Of a stretch of 5,599 nt of DNA, positions 5,238 to 5,599 are shown one piece after another; position 1 is the stretch's first letter; every line of letters begins with the position of its first letter. The translations under genes and the position numbers were made by a program. The stretch covers positions 1-5,599 of the forward strand of contig CALKYI010000417.1 in NCBI GenBank assembly GCA_938003665.1, read 5' to 3'. Origin of the DNA: an uncultured Flavobacteriales bacterium (GTDB taxonomy: Bacteria; Bacteroidota; Bacteroidia; Flavobacteriales_D; Sanyastnellaceae). The notes under the pieces were generated by a model. It made no database searches, had not been told where the DNA came from, and saw nothing but the letters and a program-made list of their open reading frames with translations.

Positions 5238-5599
5238 TTACTGGAAGACCCGCACGTAGTCCACCGCCATGTACTGCGGGAATTCCGTGGTTTCGTCCGG
5301 GTAGCCGGGCCACTGTCCGCCGACGGCAACGTTCAAAATGAAGAAGAACGGATTGTCAAACGGATAGTTCTGGCTGCCACTCACCGACTGGTCAATGCTG
5401 AAGAACTCCACATCGTCCAAGTACCACGTGATTCCCTGCGCGTTCCAGTCGATGGAGAAAACGTGGAATTCGTCCGAGAAGGTTTCGCCAAATGGAATCC
5501 CCGTGCCCTGGCCGGTGAACTGATGCTGCGTGTAGTCGTTGCCATAGTGTACGGTGCCGTGCACATAGTTGGGGGATGAACCGATCAGTTCCATGATGT
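5238..5599 (-). CDS. Glycoside hydrolase family 16 enzyme, C-terminal part (laminarinase-like; 5' end outside window)
   Basis: About 119 residues are visible, from the right window edge to TAA at 5240-5238. The first complete codons read I-M-E-L-I-G-S. The two bases before them (AC on the minus strand) fit a GAC codon, so this matches the end of the GH16 active-site motif E-[IL]-D-I-M-E. The Glu encoded at 5591-5589 would be the general acid/base; the nucleophile Glu lies outside the window. Other GH16 marks are HGTVHYG, DEFHVFSIDWN, ITWYLDDVEF, FFFILNVAVGGQWPG and the closing beta strand YMAVDYVRVFQ. The best match by eye is bacterial laminarinase (endo-beta-1,3-glucanase), but GH16 also includes agarases, porphyranases and lichenases, and this fragment cannot settle specificity. 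The protein ends right after the catalytic fold, without a type IX sorting tail. It is the upstream gene of an operon with the amidase, 10 bases before that ATG. Confidence 0.92.
   Translation of the reverse strand, partial: IMELIGSSPNYVHGTVHYGNDYTQHQFTGQGTGIPFGETFSDEFHVFSIDWNAQGITWYLDDVEFFSIDQSVSGSQNYPFDNPFFFILNVAVGGQWPGYPDETTEFPQYMAVDYVRVFQ

Noticed and set aside
5228..5329. Upstream ATG of the amidase frame adding 34 residues
   Set aside because: The added residues (starting MPSADSGPATRTKPRNS) are not a signal peptide, overlap the GH16 coding end, and would bury a good lipoprotein signal that begins at ATG 5227.

Overview
The window most likely comes from the chromosome of a free-living, probably marine member of the Bacteroidota, with Flavobacteriales-type relatives the best guess. 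The evidence is indirect. Genes lack Shine-Dalgarno sites and have A/T-rich or unremarkable leaders. One large secreted protein carries cysteine-framed 'CTDP…NY.P…DGSC' modules and a C-terminal 'CPGDINGD…' EF-hand pair, both familiar from high-GC marine Flavobacteriales. A laminarinase-type GH16 gene sits beside a lipoprotein amidase of a kind common in Flavobacteriia. No species name can be given from sequence alone.

Layout, left to right. Bases 1-151 (+) are the last 49 codons of a membrane protein cut by the window edge. It converges tail to tail, with only 18 bases between, on a large minus-strand gene (170-2740) for an 856-residue secreted multidomain CotH-kinase protein. Between that gene's start and the next main gene lie 337 bases. 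They hold a plausible 54-residue charged small protein (2810-2974, +), a possible minus-strand promoter for the CotH gene, a perfect CRP-type palindrome (3012-3029) and a short inverted repeat just before the next start. Next is a plus-strand gene for a 149-residue protein with about five hydrophobic segments (3078-3527), ended by a clear intrinsic terminator (3549-3582). Its T-tract overlaps the stop codon of the convergent amidase gene. The right third is a minus-strand operon cut by the window edge: a GH16 glucanase (stop at 5238-5240), then after 10 bases a lipoprotein amidase (3581-5227).

How they fit together. Three of the four clearly identified products are predicted to leave the cytoplasm: the CotH protein, the lipoprotein amidase and (by family) the GH16 enzyme. 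The GH16 points to beta-1,3-glucan (laminarin-like) breakdown. The CotH protein has two beta-sandwich, possibly carbohydrate-binding modules ahead of its kinase-like domain. A shared role at the cell surface or in polysaccharide handling is inference only. There is no SusC/SusD pair, transposase, CRISPR, tRNA or rRNA in the window.

The feature most worth pursuing is the CotH protein: a secreted kinase-fold domain bracketed by two copies of a 21-residue cysteine module, with a duplicated calcium-binding dockerin-like tail where a type IX secretion tail would be expected. The exact CRP-like palindrome and the unannotated small ORF in the gap between the CotH gene and the membrane-protein gene come next.
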